Source: Acidimicrobiia bacterium (GTDB lineage Bacteria; Actinomycetota; Acidimicrobiia; Acidimicrobiales; CAIXPF01). Taken from it: DNA of 33,375 bases. Positions 1 through 9,300 of this stretch are shown piece by piece. The position numbers and the translations under genes were made by a program. The stretch's first letter is position 1; each line of letters opens with the position of its first letter. Location: the NCBI GenBank assembly GCA_009377505.1, contig WHTX01000017.1:1-33375 (forward strand), read 5' to 3'. The notes beneath the pieces are model-generated. The model saw only the letters and a list, made by a program, of their open reading frames with translations, ran no database searches and was not told the DNA's origin.

Positions 1-207
1 CACGCCGGTCAGCCCGCCGACGTCGACCACCACCCCGTCGGTGGCGCCGAGGGGCGAGAACGAGTGCCCGGCGCCGACGGGGCGAACCCCATGGCCGGCC
101 CGGGCGGCGATGGCCACGATGGAGGCCACCTCTTCCTCGGAGGAGGGCCGCACAACTCGGTCGGGAGCACAGCGCACGCCGCCCGACCAGTTCGACCAGG
201 TGGCCAT
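1..207 (-). CDS. FAD-linked oxidase (gulonolactone/arabinono-lactone oxidase-like), N-terminal part, truncated by window edge
   Basis: Reverse-strand translation MATWSNWSGGVRCAPDRVVRPSSEEEVASIVAIAARAGHGVRPVGAGHSFSPLGATDGVVVDVGGLTGV; the GAGHSFSP motif is typical of FAD-binding PCMH-type sugar-lactone oxidases. Confidence 0.8.
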   Translation of the reverse strand, partial: MATWSNWSGGVRCAPDRVVRPSSEEEVASIVAIAARAGHGVRPVGAGHSFSPLGATDGVVVDVGGLTGV

Positions 208-217
208 CGTGAGGGCC

Positions 218-667
218 TCAGCGCCGGGTCGCCGCCGGGCGGCCGGAGCGGCCCGCGCCGCGCTTGCGGCGGCTCTCGCGCCACACCAGGAGCCCGATGA
301 GGAGCAGCGCCCCGCAGATCACGAAGAACAACGCCGCCTGCATCCAGCCTCCACGGTCGCCGCTGTCGCGCGGAGCGTGGCCCGAGTTGGGCTCGGGGAT
401 GATTCCGGGACCAGCGTCGCCCGGGGACACCGTGGTCGTGGCTGGCTGGGCGAGGCCAGCGGCGGCGAGGCCTGTCGCCGCCGCCCCGTTGGCCTGGACG
501 GGCCCAGCCGACGCGGCACGTGGGGCGACCACGCCGAGGGCGACGACACTGGCCACCAGCAGGGCGGCGGCGCACACCCGGTGCCGCCAGCGTGCCTGTT
601 GCCGCCAGCGTGCCTGGTGCCGGGGGCGTGGGGCGGGGCGGCGGGTCACGGCCCAATGCTGCCGCAC
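218..667 (-). CDS. Small predicted secreted/membrane protein with C-terminal TM helix and basic tail
   Basis: ORF of 149 aa; hydrophobic N-terminal segment, and C-terminal AALFFVICGALLLIGLLVW followed by an Arg-rich tail; start codon uncertain. Confidence 0.5.
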   Translation of the reverse strand: MRQHWAVTRRPAPRPRHQARWRQQARWRHRVCAAALLVASVVALGVVAPRAASAGPVQANGAAATGLAAAGLAQPATTTVSPGDAGPGIIPEPNSGHAPRDSGDRGGWMQAALFFVICGALLLIGLLVWRESRRKRGAGRSGRPAATRR

Positions 668-697
668 GGGCCCAGCCTCGGACCAGGCGCGGCCCCC

Positions 698-1885
698 TCA
701 GGCCAGCGCCTCGGCCATGCGCCCGAGGACCTGGTCGAGCACCCGTCGTGAGGTGCCGAAGTTGAGCCGGACGAAGCCGGTGCCCTGCGCCCCGAAGGCC
801 CGCCCGTCGTTGAGGGCCACCCTGGCCCTCTCGAGGAAGAAGGCGGCCGGGTCCTCGCACCGGCCCGACGCCACCAGCTCGCGGCAGTCGAGCCAGGCCA
901 GGTACGTGGCCTCGGGGGCACGGTGGCTCACGCCTGGCAGGTGCTCGGCCACGAACGCCTCCACGTGGCGACGGTTCCCGTCGAGGTAGCGGACCAGGGC
1001 GTCCACCCACTCGTCCCCCCGCTCCCACGCGGCCACGGACGCCATGGTGCCGGGGGTCGCGGGGCGGCCGAGCAGGTAGGGCGGGATGGTCTCGTAGCGG
1101 GCCTTGAGCTCGGGGGAGCCGAAGACGGCGAGCGCCGCGCGCAGGCCGGCGAAGGAGAAAGTCTTCGAGGCCGACGTGAGCGTCACCGTGCGGGCGGCGA
1201 CGTCGGCGCCGAGGCTGGCGAAGGGGATGTGGCGGTGCCCGTCGTAGACGAGGTCGGCGTGGATCTCGTCGGCGACCACGACGAGGTCGTGCTCGAGCGC
1301 GGCCCGGGCCAGGGCGTCGAGCTCGTCGCGGCGCAGCACCCGCCCCGACGGATTGTGCGGGTTGCACAGCAGGAGCACCCTCGCCCCGCCGCCCACCAGG
1401 CGAGGGAGCGCCTCGACGTCGAGCGGGTAGCCCTCGGCGGCGGGGCCGAGTGGGTGGTCGACCAGGCGGCGGCCGGTCATCTCGAGCGCCTGGAGGAACG
1501 GCGGGTAGATGGGCGTCTGGACGACCACGCCCTCGCCAGGAGCGGCGTGCAGGTCGACTAGGGCCTGGAGGGGCTGGAGCACGTCGGTCGTCAGCACCAC
1601 CGAGGCCGGGTCAACCGCCCAGCCGTGCCGCCGCTCGGCCCAGCGGGCGAAGGCGACGGCCACGGCGTTCGGCTCGCCCAGCCACCCGTAGCCCAGGTCG
1701 CCGGCTTCGACCATGTCGGCCAGCACCTCGCGCACGGGCGGGGCGGGCGGGAAGTCCATGTCGGCCACCCAGGCGGCGAGGGTGTCAGGGCCGTACTTCG
1801 CCCACTTCACGCCCCGGCGTCGGCGCAGGTCAGGGACGTCGACGCTGTCGAACCAAAGGGCCGGGGAGGTTTCGGCTGCGCGCAT
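698..1885 (-). CDS. patB: PLP-dependent aminotransferase, MalY/PatB family (cystathionine beta-lyase-like)
   Basis: MRAAETSPALWFDSVDVPDLRRRRGVKWAKYGPDTLAAWVADMDFPPAPPV..; PLP-lysine motif SASKTFSFAGLR; internal ATG at 1885 preferred over the longer ORF start. Confidence 0.85.
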   Translation of the reverse strand: MRAAETSPALWFDSVDVPDLRRRRGVKWAKYGPDTLAAWVADMDFPPAPPVREVLADMVEAGDLGYGWLGEPNAVAVAFARWAERRHGWAVDPASVVLTTDVLQPLQALVDLHAAPGEGVVVQTPIYPPFLQALEMTGRRLVDHPLGPAAEGYPLDVEALPRLVGGGARVLLLCNPHNPSGRVLRRDELDALARAALEHDLVVVADEIHADLVYDGHRHIPFASLGADVAARTVTLTSASKTFSFAGLRAALAVFGSPELKARYETIPPYLLGRPATPGTMASVAAWERGDEWVDALVRYLDGNRRHVEAFVAEHLPGVSHRAPEATYLAWLDCRELVASGRCEDPAAFFLERARVALNDGRAFGAQGTGFVRLNFGTSRRVLDQVLGRMAEALA

Positions 1886-2037
1886 GGCCCGCCAGTATGT
1901 CCCCTCGGCCCCTGGCGAGCCGCGCTCGCGTGTCGGCGCAGGTGGGGCCGGCCTGTACCCTGCGAGTGGCCCACGATCTCCCGCGGGGGCGCCGGGCGGA
2001 CCGGCGTTGTGGGCATCACGTGGCGAACGGAGCGGAC

Positions 2038-2424
2038 ATGGCGGGTTCAACGCGGCGCGCTGGCAGGGCGACGGTCGCCCTCGGCGCAGCGCTCGCATCC
2101 CTCGTCGGATGCGGCAGCGGGGGCGACGGTGACGTGGCGTCCTTCAACGTGGATTTCAGCAAGGCGGCGGACGCGCAGGCCGTCTTCAACGACTCGCTGT
2201 TGAAGGCGGCTGACCTGTGCGGCGCGGCAGACCCGCCGCTGCGGGTCCAGTGGAAGTTCTCGGGCAGCGACGAGGAGAACCCCATCGCGCAGGAGTACAT
2301 CCGCGGCGGCTACCCGTCCTACATCGACTGCTCGACGATCCAGGGCGGCACGCCGGGCAGCCAGCTGCCAGGCGCGGGCGCCCAGACGAGCGTGACCGGG
2401 GGGCAGGCCCAGGACGGGGGCTGA
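2038..2424 (+). CDS. Putative lipoprotein
   Basis: MAGSTRRAGRATVALGAALASLVGCGSGGDGD..: signal peptide with lipobox (LVGC); divergent from patB-like gene. Confidence 0.65.
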   Translation: MAGSTRRAGRATVALGAALASLVGCGSGGDGDVASFNVDFSKAADAQAVFNDSLLKAADLCGAADPPLRVQWKFSGSDEENPIAQEYIRGGYPSYIDCSTIQGGTPGSQLPGAGAQTSVTGGQAQDGG

Positions 2425-2483
2425 GCCCCGGGGCGGCCGGGAACGGGCAGGTGCGGTGGGCCCAGGCACCTAGTCTGCCGGCC

Positions 2484-3224
2484 ATGGACCTGTCGGCCGA
2501 GGAGGTGCGGGTGCTGGGCTGCCTGGTCGAGAAGGAGCGGACCACGCCCGACCAGTACCCGCTGACGACGAACGCGCTGCGCAGCGCCTGCAACCAGAAG
2601 ACGAACCGCGACCCCGTCGTCGACTACCTCGAGCGCACGGTCGACGCAGCCATGCTGTCGCTGCGTGACCGGCACCTGGCCCGTACCGTGGTCGGGGGAG
2701 GGCGGGCGGCCAAGCACCGCCACGTGCTCGGCGAGGCATGGGGCCTCGACGACGGCGAGGTCGCCGTGCTGGCCGTGCTGGCCCTGCGAGGGCCCCAGAC
2801 CCCGGGCGAGCTGCGGGGCCGGAGCGAGCGGATGACCCCGTTCGCCACCCCCGAGGACGTGGTCGCCGTGCTCGACGCCCTCGCCGCCCGGGACGAGCCC
2901 CTCGTCGTCCAGCTCGGGCGCCGGGCCGGCCAGAAGGAGACCCGCTGGGCGCACCTGCTGTCGGGCGAGACCGAGGAGCCCGAGCCCGGCGCCTGGTCGC
3001 CCGTCGAGACAGGGTCGCGCCACGAGGTCGAGGCAGGGTCGCGCCGCGAGAGCGTCGAGAACGGCGAGAGCGCGGCGGCTTGGCGTGGCCCGGGGGAGGG
3101 TGGCGGCGCGGAGGGCCGCGTCGAGGAGCTCGAGTCGGAGGTCGCCGCCCTGCGGGACGAGCTCGAGGCGCTGCGCGACCGTGTCGATCGCCTGGTCGAC
3201 CTCCTCGGCGCCGACGAGGTGTAG
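2484..3224 (+). CDS. YceH/DUF480 family protein
   Basis: MDLSAEEVRVLGCLVEKERTTPDQYPLTTNALRSACNQKTNRDPVV.. is characteristic of the DUF480 family; C-terminal coiled coil. Confidence 0.88.
   Translation: MDLSAEEVRVLGCLVEKERTTPDQYPLTTNALRSACNQKTNRDPVVDYLERTVDAAMLSLRDRHLARTVVGGGRAAKHRHVLGEAWGLDDGEVAVLAVLALRGPQTPGELRGRSERMTPFATPEDVVAVLDALAARDEPLVVQLGRRAGQKETRWAHLLSGETEEPEPGAWSPVETGSRHEVEAGSRRESVENGESAAAWRGPGEGGGAEGRVEELESEVAALRDELEALRDRVDRLVDLLGADEV
3003..3050 (+). repeat. Two-copy 24-bp in-frame tandem repeat in the YceH linker
   Basis: gtcgagacagggtcgcgccacgag followed by gtcgaggcagggtcgcgccgcgag. Confidence 0.8.
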
Positions 3225-3334
3225 CAGTGGTGTAGCAGGGCGCTAGCCCGCCCGGGGCAACTACGGTCGCCGGGGTACGGAGCACGACGTCCGGGCCGGC
3301 GCGAGCGGGCCTCACGAGAGCCGAGGAGCAGCCG

Positions 3335-4768
3335 ATGGCCGTCCGCAGCTACGACCACATCTACGTCGGGGGCGCGTGGGTGCCCTCCTCCGGCAGCGAG
3401 TCGATCGAGGTGATCGACTCCACCAACGAAGAAGTGATGGCCCGGGTGCCCTCGGGGACGGCGGGCGACGTCGACCGTGCCGTCGCCGCCGCCCGGGACG
3501 CCCTCCCCACGTGGTCCTCGACCTCGGCCGAGGACCGGGCCAAGGCCCTCGGCGCCATCGGCGACGGGCTCGCCGCCCGCATGGACGAGGTCGCCGAGGT
3601 CATCAGCCGCGAGGCGGGCATGACCAAGTCGCTCGCCAAGGTCATCCAGGTCGGCCTGCCCGTCAACAGCTTCAAGGCCGCCGCCGAGCAGGCCCGCACG
3701 TTCGCCTTCGAGGAGCGTGTCGGCAACTCGCTCGTCGTGCGCGAGCCGATCGGCGTGGTCGGCGCCATCACGCCCTGGAACTACCCCCTCCACCAGATCG
3801 CCGCCAAGGTGGCCTACTCCATGGCCGCCGGCTGCACCGTGGTGCTCAAGCCCTCCGAGGTCGCCCCCGTCGACGCCTTCATCCTCGCCGAGATCATCGA
3901 CGGGGTGGGCCTACCGGCCGGGGTGTTCAACCTGGTCAGCGGTTACGGCACGACGGTCGGTGAAGCGATCGCCAGCCACCCCGGCATCGACATGGTGTCC
4001 TTCACGGGGTCGACCCGGGCGGGCAAGCGCGTCGCCGCCGTAGCCGCCGAGAACGTGAAGAAGGTGGCGCTGGAGCTGGGCGGCAAGTCGGCCAACGTGC
4101 TCCTCGACGACCTCGACGGCGACGCGTTCGCCAAGGCTGTGGCCGACGGCGTCGGCAAGTGCTTCCTCAACTCGGGCCAGACCTGCTCGGCCCTGACCCG
4201 CATGCTCGTCCCCCGTGACCGACTGGCCGAGGCCGAGGACGTCGCCGTGCGCACCGCCGAGGGCTTCACGGTGGGCGACCCCTTCCAGAAGGCCACCAAG
4301 CTCGGCCCCCTGGCCTCCGCCGCCCAGGTCGACCGGGTGCGGGGCTACATCCAGAAGGGCGTCGACGAAGGCGCCAAGCTCCTCACCGGAGGCACCGAGC
4401 GTCCCGACGGCGTGGAGCGGGGCTACTACGTGCGCCCGACGGTCTTCTCCGAGGTCACCCCGGAGATGACGATCCACCGTGAGGAGATCTTCGGCCCCGT
4501 GCTCGCCATCGAGCCCTACGAGGACGAAGAGGACGCCGTCCGCATCGCCAACGACACCGACTACGGGCTCGCTGGCGGGGTCTGGGCTGCGGACCAGGAC
4601 CGGGCGCTGCGCGTCGCCCGACGCCTGCGCACCGGCCAGGTCGAGGTGAACGGCGGGGCGTTCAACCCCAACGCCCCCTTCGGTGGCTACAAGCAGTCGG
4701 GCCTGGGGCGCGAGTACGGCCACCACGGCTTCGGGGAGTTCCTCGAGGTCAAGGCCCTCCAGCTGTAA
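3335..4768 (+). CDS. Aldehyde dehydrogenase family protein
   Basis: 477 aa; [30 protein letters not shown] and NSGQTCSA motifs. Confidence 0.93.
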   Translation: MAVRSYDHIYVGGAWVPSSGSESIEVIDSTNEEVMARVPSGTAGDVDRAVAAARDALPTWSSTSAEDRAKALGAIGDGLAARMDEVAEVISREAGMTKSLAKVIQVGLPVNSFKAAAEQARTFAFEERVGNSLVVREPIGVVGAITPWNYPLHQIAAKVAYSMAAGCTVVLKPSEVAPVDAFILAEIIDGVGLPAGVFNLVSGYGTTVGEAIASHPGIDMVSFTGSTRAGKRVAAVAAENVKKVALELGGKSANVLLDDLDGDAFAKAVADGVGKCFLNSGQTCSALTRMLVPRDRLAEAEDVAVRTAEGFTVGDPFQKATKLGPLASAAQVDRVRGYIQKGVDEGAKLLTGGTERPDGVERGYYVRPTVFSEVTPEMTIHREEIFGPVLAIEPYEDEEDAVRIANDTDYGLAGGVWAADQDRALRVARRLRTGQVEVNGGAFNPNAPFGGYKQSGLGREYGHHGFGEFLEVKALQL

Positions 4769-4811
4769 GCGCGCCCTAGCAGCGCGGGATCGGTTCCGCC
4801 CGCCATGGCCA

Positions 4812-4865
4812 TTGCTCCGGTGATGAAACGCGGTCGACGCGACGGTCGATTCATCACCGGAGCAA
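4812..4865. repeat. 54-bp palindromic element with perfect 16-bp arms
   Basis: TTGCTCCGGTGATGAA (4812-4827), 22-nt centre, TTCATCACCGGAGCAA (4850-4865); same termini as the element at 9404-9687. Confidence 0.85.
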
Positions 4866-4919
4866 CACAGAGGGCAGGCATCGACCGATTGTGTGGCGGG
4901 CTCCTCGCCACTAGTCGCT

Positions 4920-4936
4920 TCTACCGTTCTGGTAGA
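4920..4936. promoter_or_regulatory. Probable toxin-antitoxin autoregulatory operator
   Basis: Inverted repeat TCTACC-GTTCT-GGTAGA immediately upstream of the antitoxin start. Confidence 0.55.
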
Positions 4937-4945
4937 GTGTCAGGC

Positions 4946-5164
4946 ATGGATCTGAACATCAAGGACCTGGACGATGCCGTAGGGCAACGGCTCCGGGAAC
5001 AGGCAGGCGCGGCTGGGCTGTCGGTTCAGCAGTATTTGCGCAACGAGCTGACGCGCATCGCGGCGCGTCGATCGCCGGCGGAGCTCACCGCCGGGCGGGT
5101 GCCGATGAGCAGGACGGAGTTCGAGGCGATCCGTCAGCGCCTCCGCGACATCGACGCCGCGTGA
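4946..5164 (+). CDS. Antitoxin, VapB/FitA-like (ribbon-helix-helix type)
   Basis: 72 aa, MDLNIKDLDDAVGQRLREQAGAAGLSVQQYLRNELTRIAAR..; immediately followed by a PIN-like ORF. Confidence 0.8.
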   Translation: MDLNIKDLDDAVGQRLREQAGAAGLSVQQYLRNELTRIAARRSPAELTAGRVPMSRTEFEAIRQRLRDIDAA

Positions 5165-5167
5165 CCG

Positions 5168-5542
5168 GTGCCGCGTAGCATCGTCTGCGACGCCGGCGGG
5201 CTGCTCGTCGCCGCCGGAGCCCTCGAGGGGGCGGCGCCGCGGGACGCAGAGGTCCTGGCACTGGACTGGACGGCTATGACGGTCGGGCGCTTCCTCACCG
5301 CTCGCCACGAGGGCAACGCGTCCCGTTCCCGTTTCGAGCTGGGCGTCACCCTCGAGGCGGTGCACGAGTGGTTCCCGGTTCGAACCCTCGTCGCCGACAC
5401 GTTGGAGCGCGCCGGGCTCGGGGCGGTCGACGCGCTGGACTCCTGGTCAGCGCTCCTGCTCGCCGAGCAGCTCGATCTCCCGCTCCTCACCGCTTCCGAC
5501 GAGGTCACCAGCACCCGCGTCGAGGTCCACCATCCTTGGTAG
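5168..5542 (+). CDS. PIN-domain-like toxin (VapC-like), GTG start
   Basis: N-terminal SIVCDAGGLLVAA and C-terminal DALDSWSALLLAEQLDLPLLTASDEV resemble PIN motifs; 3-bp gap from the antitoxin stop. Confidence 0.7.
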   Translation: MPRSIVCDAGGLLVAAGALEGAAPRDAEVLALDWTAMTVGRFLTARHEGNASRSRFELGVTLEAVHEWFPVRTLVADTLERAGLGAVDALDSWSALLLAEQLDLPLLTASDEVTSTRVEVHHPW

Positions 5543-5569
5543 CGAGTCCCGCGCCAACCTTCGAGAACA

Positions 5570-6718
5570 CTAGAAGCCCATCGAGCGGCCGATGATCTCC
5601 TTCATGATCTCGGTCGTCCCGCCGTAGATGGTGGTCACGCGCGCATCGGCGTAGGCCCGGGCGATCGGGTACTCGAGCATGAAGCCATAGCCGCCGTGCA
5701 GCTGGACGCCGTCGTCCACGCAGCGGTTCTGCAGCTCGGTGCACCACCACTTGGCCATGGCCGCGTCCTCGGCGGAGAGCGTGCCGGCGTTGAGGGCGAG
5801 CACGCACTGGTCGACGTACTGGGTGGCCACCTCGATCGCCGTGCGCATCTCGGCCAGCTTGAACTTGGAGTTCTGGAAGCTGCCGATGGGCTGGCCGAAC
5901 GCCTGGCGCTCCTTGCAGTAGGCCAGCGTCCAGTTCAGCGCGGCCTGTGCCCCGCCCACCCCGGCCACGGCGATGGAGAGCCGCTCCTGGGGCAGGTTCG
6001 TCACCAGGTTCACGAACCCTCGGCCCTCGCCGCCGAGCACGTTCTCGGCCGGCACCTCCACATCGGTGAAGAACAGCTCCGCCGTGTCCTGGGAGTGCAC
6101 GCCGATCTTCTCGAGGTTGCGGCCCCGCTCGAAGCCGGCCATGCCCCGCTCGAGCACCAGCAGGCTCATGCCCTTGTGCTTCTGGCTCGGGTCGGTCTTG
6201 GCCGCAACGATGACGAGGTCGGAGTTGATGCCGTTGGTGATGAAGGTCTTGGAGCCGTTGACGATGTAACGGTCGCCGTCGCGGATGGCGGTGGTCGACA
6301 TGCCGGCGAGGTCGGACCCGATGCCCGGCTCGGTCATGGCGATGGCGGTGATCAGCTCGCCCGAGCAGATGCCGGGCAGCCAGCGCGTCTTCTGCTCGTC
6401 GTCGGCCAGGTTCAAGAAGTACGGCAGGCAGATGTCGTTGTGCAGCGTGATGCCGAGCCCGGAGCCGTTCACGCCGGCGTAGTGGATCTCCTCGCAGAGG
6501 ACCTGGTTGTAGCGGAAGTCCTTCACTCCGCCCCCGCCGTAGGCCTCGGGCGCTTCCATGGCGAGGAAGCCGGCCGTGCCCGCCCTGCGGAAGAGGTCCC
6601 GGTCGACGATGCCCGCCTTCTCCCATTCGAGGAAGTTGGGGGTGATCTCCTTCTCGACGAACGTCCGCACCGCCTCACGGAACAGCTCGTGCTCGGTCTC
6701 GAAGATCGTCCGCTGCAT
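5570..6718 (-). CDS. Acyl-CoA dehydrogenase
   Basis: 382 aa; AMTEPGIGSDLAGMSTTA, GSKTFITNG, C-terminal YGGTTEIMKEIIGRSMGF. Confidence 0.92.
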   Translation of the reverse strand: MQRTIFETEHELFREAVRTFVEKEITPNFLEWEKAGIVDRDLFRRAGTAGFLAMEAPEAYGGGGVKDFRYNQVLCEEIHYAGVNGSGLGITLHNDICLPYFLNLADDEQKTRWLPGICSGELITAIAMTEPGIGSDLAGMSTTAIRDGDRYIVNGSKTFITNGINSDLVIVAAKTDPSQKHKGMSLLVLERGMAGFERGRNLEKIGVHSQDTAELFFTDVEVPAENVLGGEGRGFVNLVTNLPQERLSIAVAGVGGAQAALNWTLAYCKERQAFGQPIGSFQNSKFKLAEMRTAIEVATQYVDQCVLALNAGTLSAEDAAMAKWWCTELQNRCVDDGVQLHGGYGFMLEYPIARAYADARVTTIYGGTTEIMKEIIGRSMGF

Positions 6719-6768
6719 GCCGCGATGCTATGGAGGGCCGCCAGGCCCGTCGACTCGGCCCGCGGCGG

Positions 6769-7977
6769 TCACGCCCAGGGCGCGGCTCCCGGGTCGCGCA
6801 GGAGACGGCGGGCGACGACCATGCGGTGCACCTCGTCGGGGCCGTCGTAGAGCCGGGCGTAGCGGGCTTCGCGGTACATGCGGTCGAGGGGCGTGTCGCT
6901 CGTGACCCCGAGGGCCCCGTGCACCTGGATGGCCCGGTCGACGACGTTGTGCAGCATCGTGGCGCCCCAGAACTTGATGAGGCTGATCTCCACCCGGGCC
7001 TCGTCGCCGCGGTCCATGGCCATGGCGGCGTCGAGGGTCATGAGCCTGGCCGCCTGGATCTCGGCCGCGGACTCGGCCACGTAGCGCTGGATCTCGCCCT
7101 TGTCGGCCAGGAACGAGCCGTGCGCCCAGCGGGTGTTGGCCCGCTCGACCATGAGCTCGAAGGCCCGCTGGGCCTGGCCGAGCCAGCGCATGCAATGGAA
7201 GATCCGCCCCGGCCCGAGCCGTTTCTGGGCGATCGTGAAGCCCTCGCCCCGTGCCCCCAACAGGTTGGACTTCGGCACCCGCACGTTGTCGTAGACGACC
7301 TCGCAGTGCTGGCCACCGGTGTGGCCCATGGTCGGCACGGCTCGCACGATCTGGTAGCCGGGGGTGTCGGTGGGCACGATGATCGAGGAGAACTTGCGGT
7401 GGCCGTCGGCCTCGGGCTCGGTGATGGCGAAGCAGGTGGTGAAGGCGGCCCGGCTGGCGCCCGAGGTGAACCACTTGTGCCCGTTGATGACCCACTCGTC
7501 GCCGTCGAGGGTGGCCGTCGTGCGCATCTGGGTCGGGTCCGAGCCCGCCACCTCGGGCTCGGTGAGCCCGACGGAAGGATAGATGTCGCCGTTGACCAGC
7601 GGCATCAGGTAGCGCTCACGCTGGGTGGGATTGGCGTACAGGTAGAGCATGATCGAGTCCTGCATGCTCACCGACCCGACCGCCCACTGGGCGTACTCCG
7701 AGCGGCCGATGATCTCGTTGAGGAACACGAAGGACATGAAGGGCAACCCGCCGCCGCCGATGTCGGCCGGGTGGCCGAGCGCCCACAGCCCGCGTCGCTT
7801 GGCCTCGGCCTTGAGGTCGCCCATGAGGGATTGCGCCTCGGCGTAGGCGGGGGCGTCCATCGGGCCGTCGAGGCCGTGGTGGAGCGCCGGTTCGGCCTTG
7901 AAGACCTCGTTGTCCACGAAGTCCTTCATCCGCGCCCGCAGCTCGCGGATCTCCTCGGTCAGACCGTACGAGCCCAT
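6769..7977 (-). CDS. Acyl-CoA dehydrogenase family protein
   Basis: Start at MGSYGLTEEIRELRARMKDFVDNEVF; GLTEPEVAGSDPTQMRTTA, NGHKWFTSGA, C-terminal YDGPDEVHRMVVARRLLRD. Confidence 0.9.
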   Translation of the reverse strand: MGSYGLTEEIRELRARMKDFVDNEVFKAEPALHHGLDGPMDAPAYAEAQSLMGDLKAEAKRRGLWALGHPADIGGGGLPFMSFVFLNEIIGRSEYAQWAVGSVSMQDSIMLYLYANPTQRERYLMPLVNGDIYPSVGLTEPEVAGSDPTQMRTTATLDGDEWVINGHKWFTSGASRAAFTTCFAITEPEADGHRKFSSIIVPTDTPGYQIVRAVPTMGHTGGQHCEVVYDNVRVPKSNLLGARGEGFTIAQKRLGPGRIFHCMRWLGQAQRAFELMVERANTRWAHGSFLADKGEIQRYVAESAAEIQAARLMTLDAAMAMDRGDEARVEISLIKFWGATMLHNVVDRAIQVHGALGVTSDTPLDRMYREARYARLYDGPDEVHRMVVARRLLRDPGAAPWA

Positions 7978-8061
7978 GGCGTTCCCCCTCGGCAGCCCAG
8001 AAGCCGCGACGCTACCCGCAAGGCCTCTGGGGGGCGGGGCCGATCGGCCAGACTGGCGCCC

Positions 8062-8556
8062 GTGGGAGGCCCGAACGAGCCTGGCGGTGGTGGGGCGCGC
8101 CAGGAGTGGCGCGTCTCGGACGACTTCGAGCACCGGTTGGGGTGCGGGCTCATCGCCGCCGTGGGGGTGCCGGCCTGGTTCGGCCTCATGGCGCTCGCGC
8201 TCGGGCGGGAGGCCTCCGGCTTGGCCGTGGTCGTCGCCTTCGTGCTCTTCGCCGTCGCCGCCACGGTCGGCCTGCCCGCTCTGCGCCGGCTCCGCCGCAT
8301 GCCGACGTGCGTCGTGCTCGAGGACGGGTGGTTGCAGCTCAGCGGGCGAGGCCCCTCGCTGGCGCTACCCGTCTCGGCGATCCAGTCCGTCGAGGTAGGA
8401 GCGAACGCCGGCCTCGAGTCGGTGCGGCTCTACACGGAGCAGGGGCGCACGGTGCGCCTGCCCGGCGACCTCGAGGACCTCGATGGCCTCATCGCCGCGC
8501 TCCGGGCCGCCAACCCGTCGCTGGCGCTCACCGACCATCGGGGCGGGCTGGCGTGA
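8062..8556 (+). CDS. Predicted two-TM membrane protein with a PH-like C-terminal region, GTG start
   Basis: Two hydrophobic segments then CVVLEDGWLQLSGRGPSLALPVSAIQSVEVG..; start inferred. Confidence 0.55.
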   Translation: MGGPNEPGGGGARQEWRVSDDFEHRLGCGLIAAVGVPAWFGLMALALGREASGLAVVVAFVLFAVAATVGLPALRRLRRMPTCVVLEDGWLQLSGRGPSLALPVSAIQSVEVGANAGLESVRLYTEQGRTVRLPGDLEDLDGLIAALRAANPSLALTDHRGGLA

Positions 8557-8578
8557 GCGCGAACGCGGCTGGCGGCGC

Positions 8579-9232
8579 ATGAGCGTTGCCCGTGTGCTCG
8601 TCTTCGCCGGTGGGGACCCCAACCCCCCCGAGGCGCTGGCCGGCCTGCCCCCGGGCACGCTGGTGGTGGCGGCGGACTCGGGCGCGGCGCACGCGCTGGC
8701 CGCGGGCCGCCGGGTCGACGTGCTCGTGGGCGACCTCGACTCCCTCGACGAGGCCACGCTGGCCGAGGTCGTGGCCGCGGGGGCCGAGGTCCGCCGCCAC
8801 CCTGCGGCCAAGGACGCCACCGACCTGGCTCTCGCCCTCGACGTCGCCCTCGAGCTCGGTGCCGAGGCGGTGACGATGGTGGGCGGGCACGGCGGCCGGC
8901 TCGACCACCTGCTGGCCAACGTGGCCCTGCTCGCCGCCGACGCTTACGCCGGGGTGGAGGTGGACGCACGCCTGGGCCCGGCCCGGCTCAGCGTGGTCCG
9001 CGGCCGCCGCTCGCTCGTCGGCCGACCGGGTGAGCTGCTCAGCCTGCTGCCCGTCGGCGGGCCGGCCGGTGGCGTGACGACCGAGGGGCTGTTGTTCCCG
9101 CTCCGCGACGCCACCCTGCGCCCCGGGACGACTTGGGGGGTCAGCAACCAGTTCACTGACGAGCCCGCGGCGGTGCAGGTCGCCGAGGGCGTGCTCGTCG
9201 CTGTCGCCCCCGGCGAGCGGGGCTCGTTGTAG
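8579..9232 (+). CDS. thiN: Thiamine pyrophosphokinase
   Basis: VVAADSGAAHAL, DVLVGDLDSLDEA, KDATDLALALDVALELGAEAVTMVGGHGGRLDHLLANVALL. Confidence 0.88.
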   Translation: MSVARVLVFAGGDPNPPEALAGLPPGTLVVAADSGAAHALAAGRRVDVLVGDLDSLDEATLAEVVAAGAEVRRHPAAKDATDLALALDVALELGAEAVTMVGGHGGRLDHLLANVALLAADAYAGVEVDARLGPARLSVVRGRRSLVGRPGELLSLLPVGGPAGGVTTEGLLFPLRDATLRPGTTWGVSNQFTDEPAAVQVAEGVLVAVAPGERGSL

Positions 9233-9247
9233 GAGCGGACCGAGGTC

Positions 9248-9264
9248 GTCGCCTTGGCGGCGAC
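9248..9264 (+). terminator. Possible stem-loop terminator downstream of thiN-like gene
   Basis: GTCGCC-TTGGC-GGCGAC; no clear U-tract. Confidence 0.3.
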
Positions 9265-9300
9265 GTCGGGAGGACCAACTACATCGCCCGAGCCAGCGAG

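Noticed and set aside
9-1367. Long reverse-strand ORF of 452 aa
   Set aside because: Arg/Pro/Gly-rich shadow frame overlapping the FAD oxidase, small membrane protein and patB-like genes; typical of high-GC DNA
5378-5392. ggttcgaaccctcg resembling a tRNA T-arm
   Set aside because: Lies within the PIN-like coding region and no cloverleaf can be formed around it
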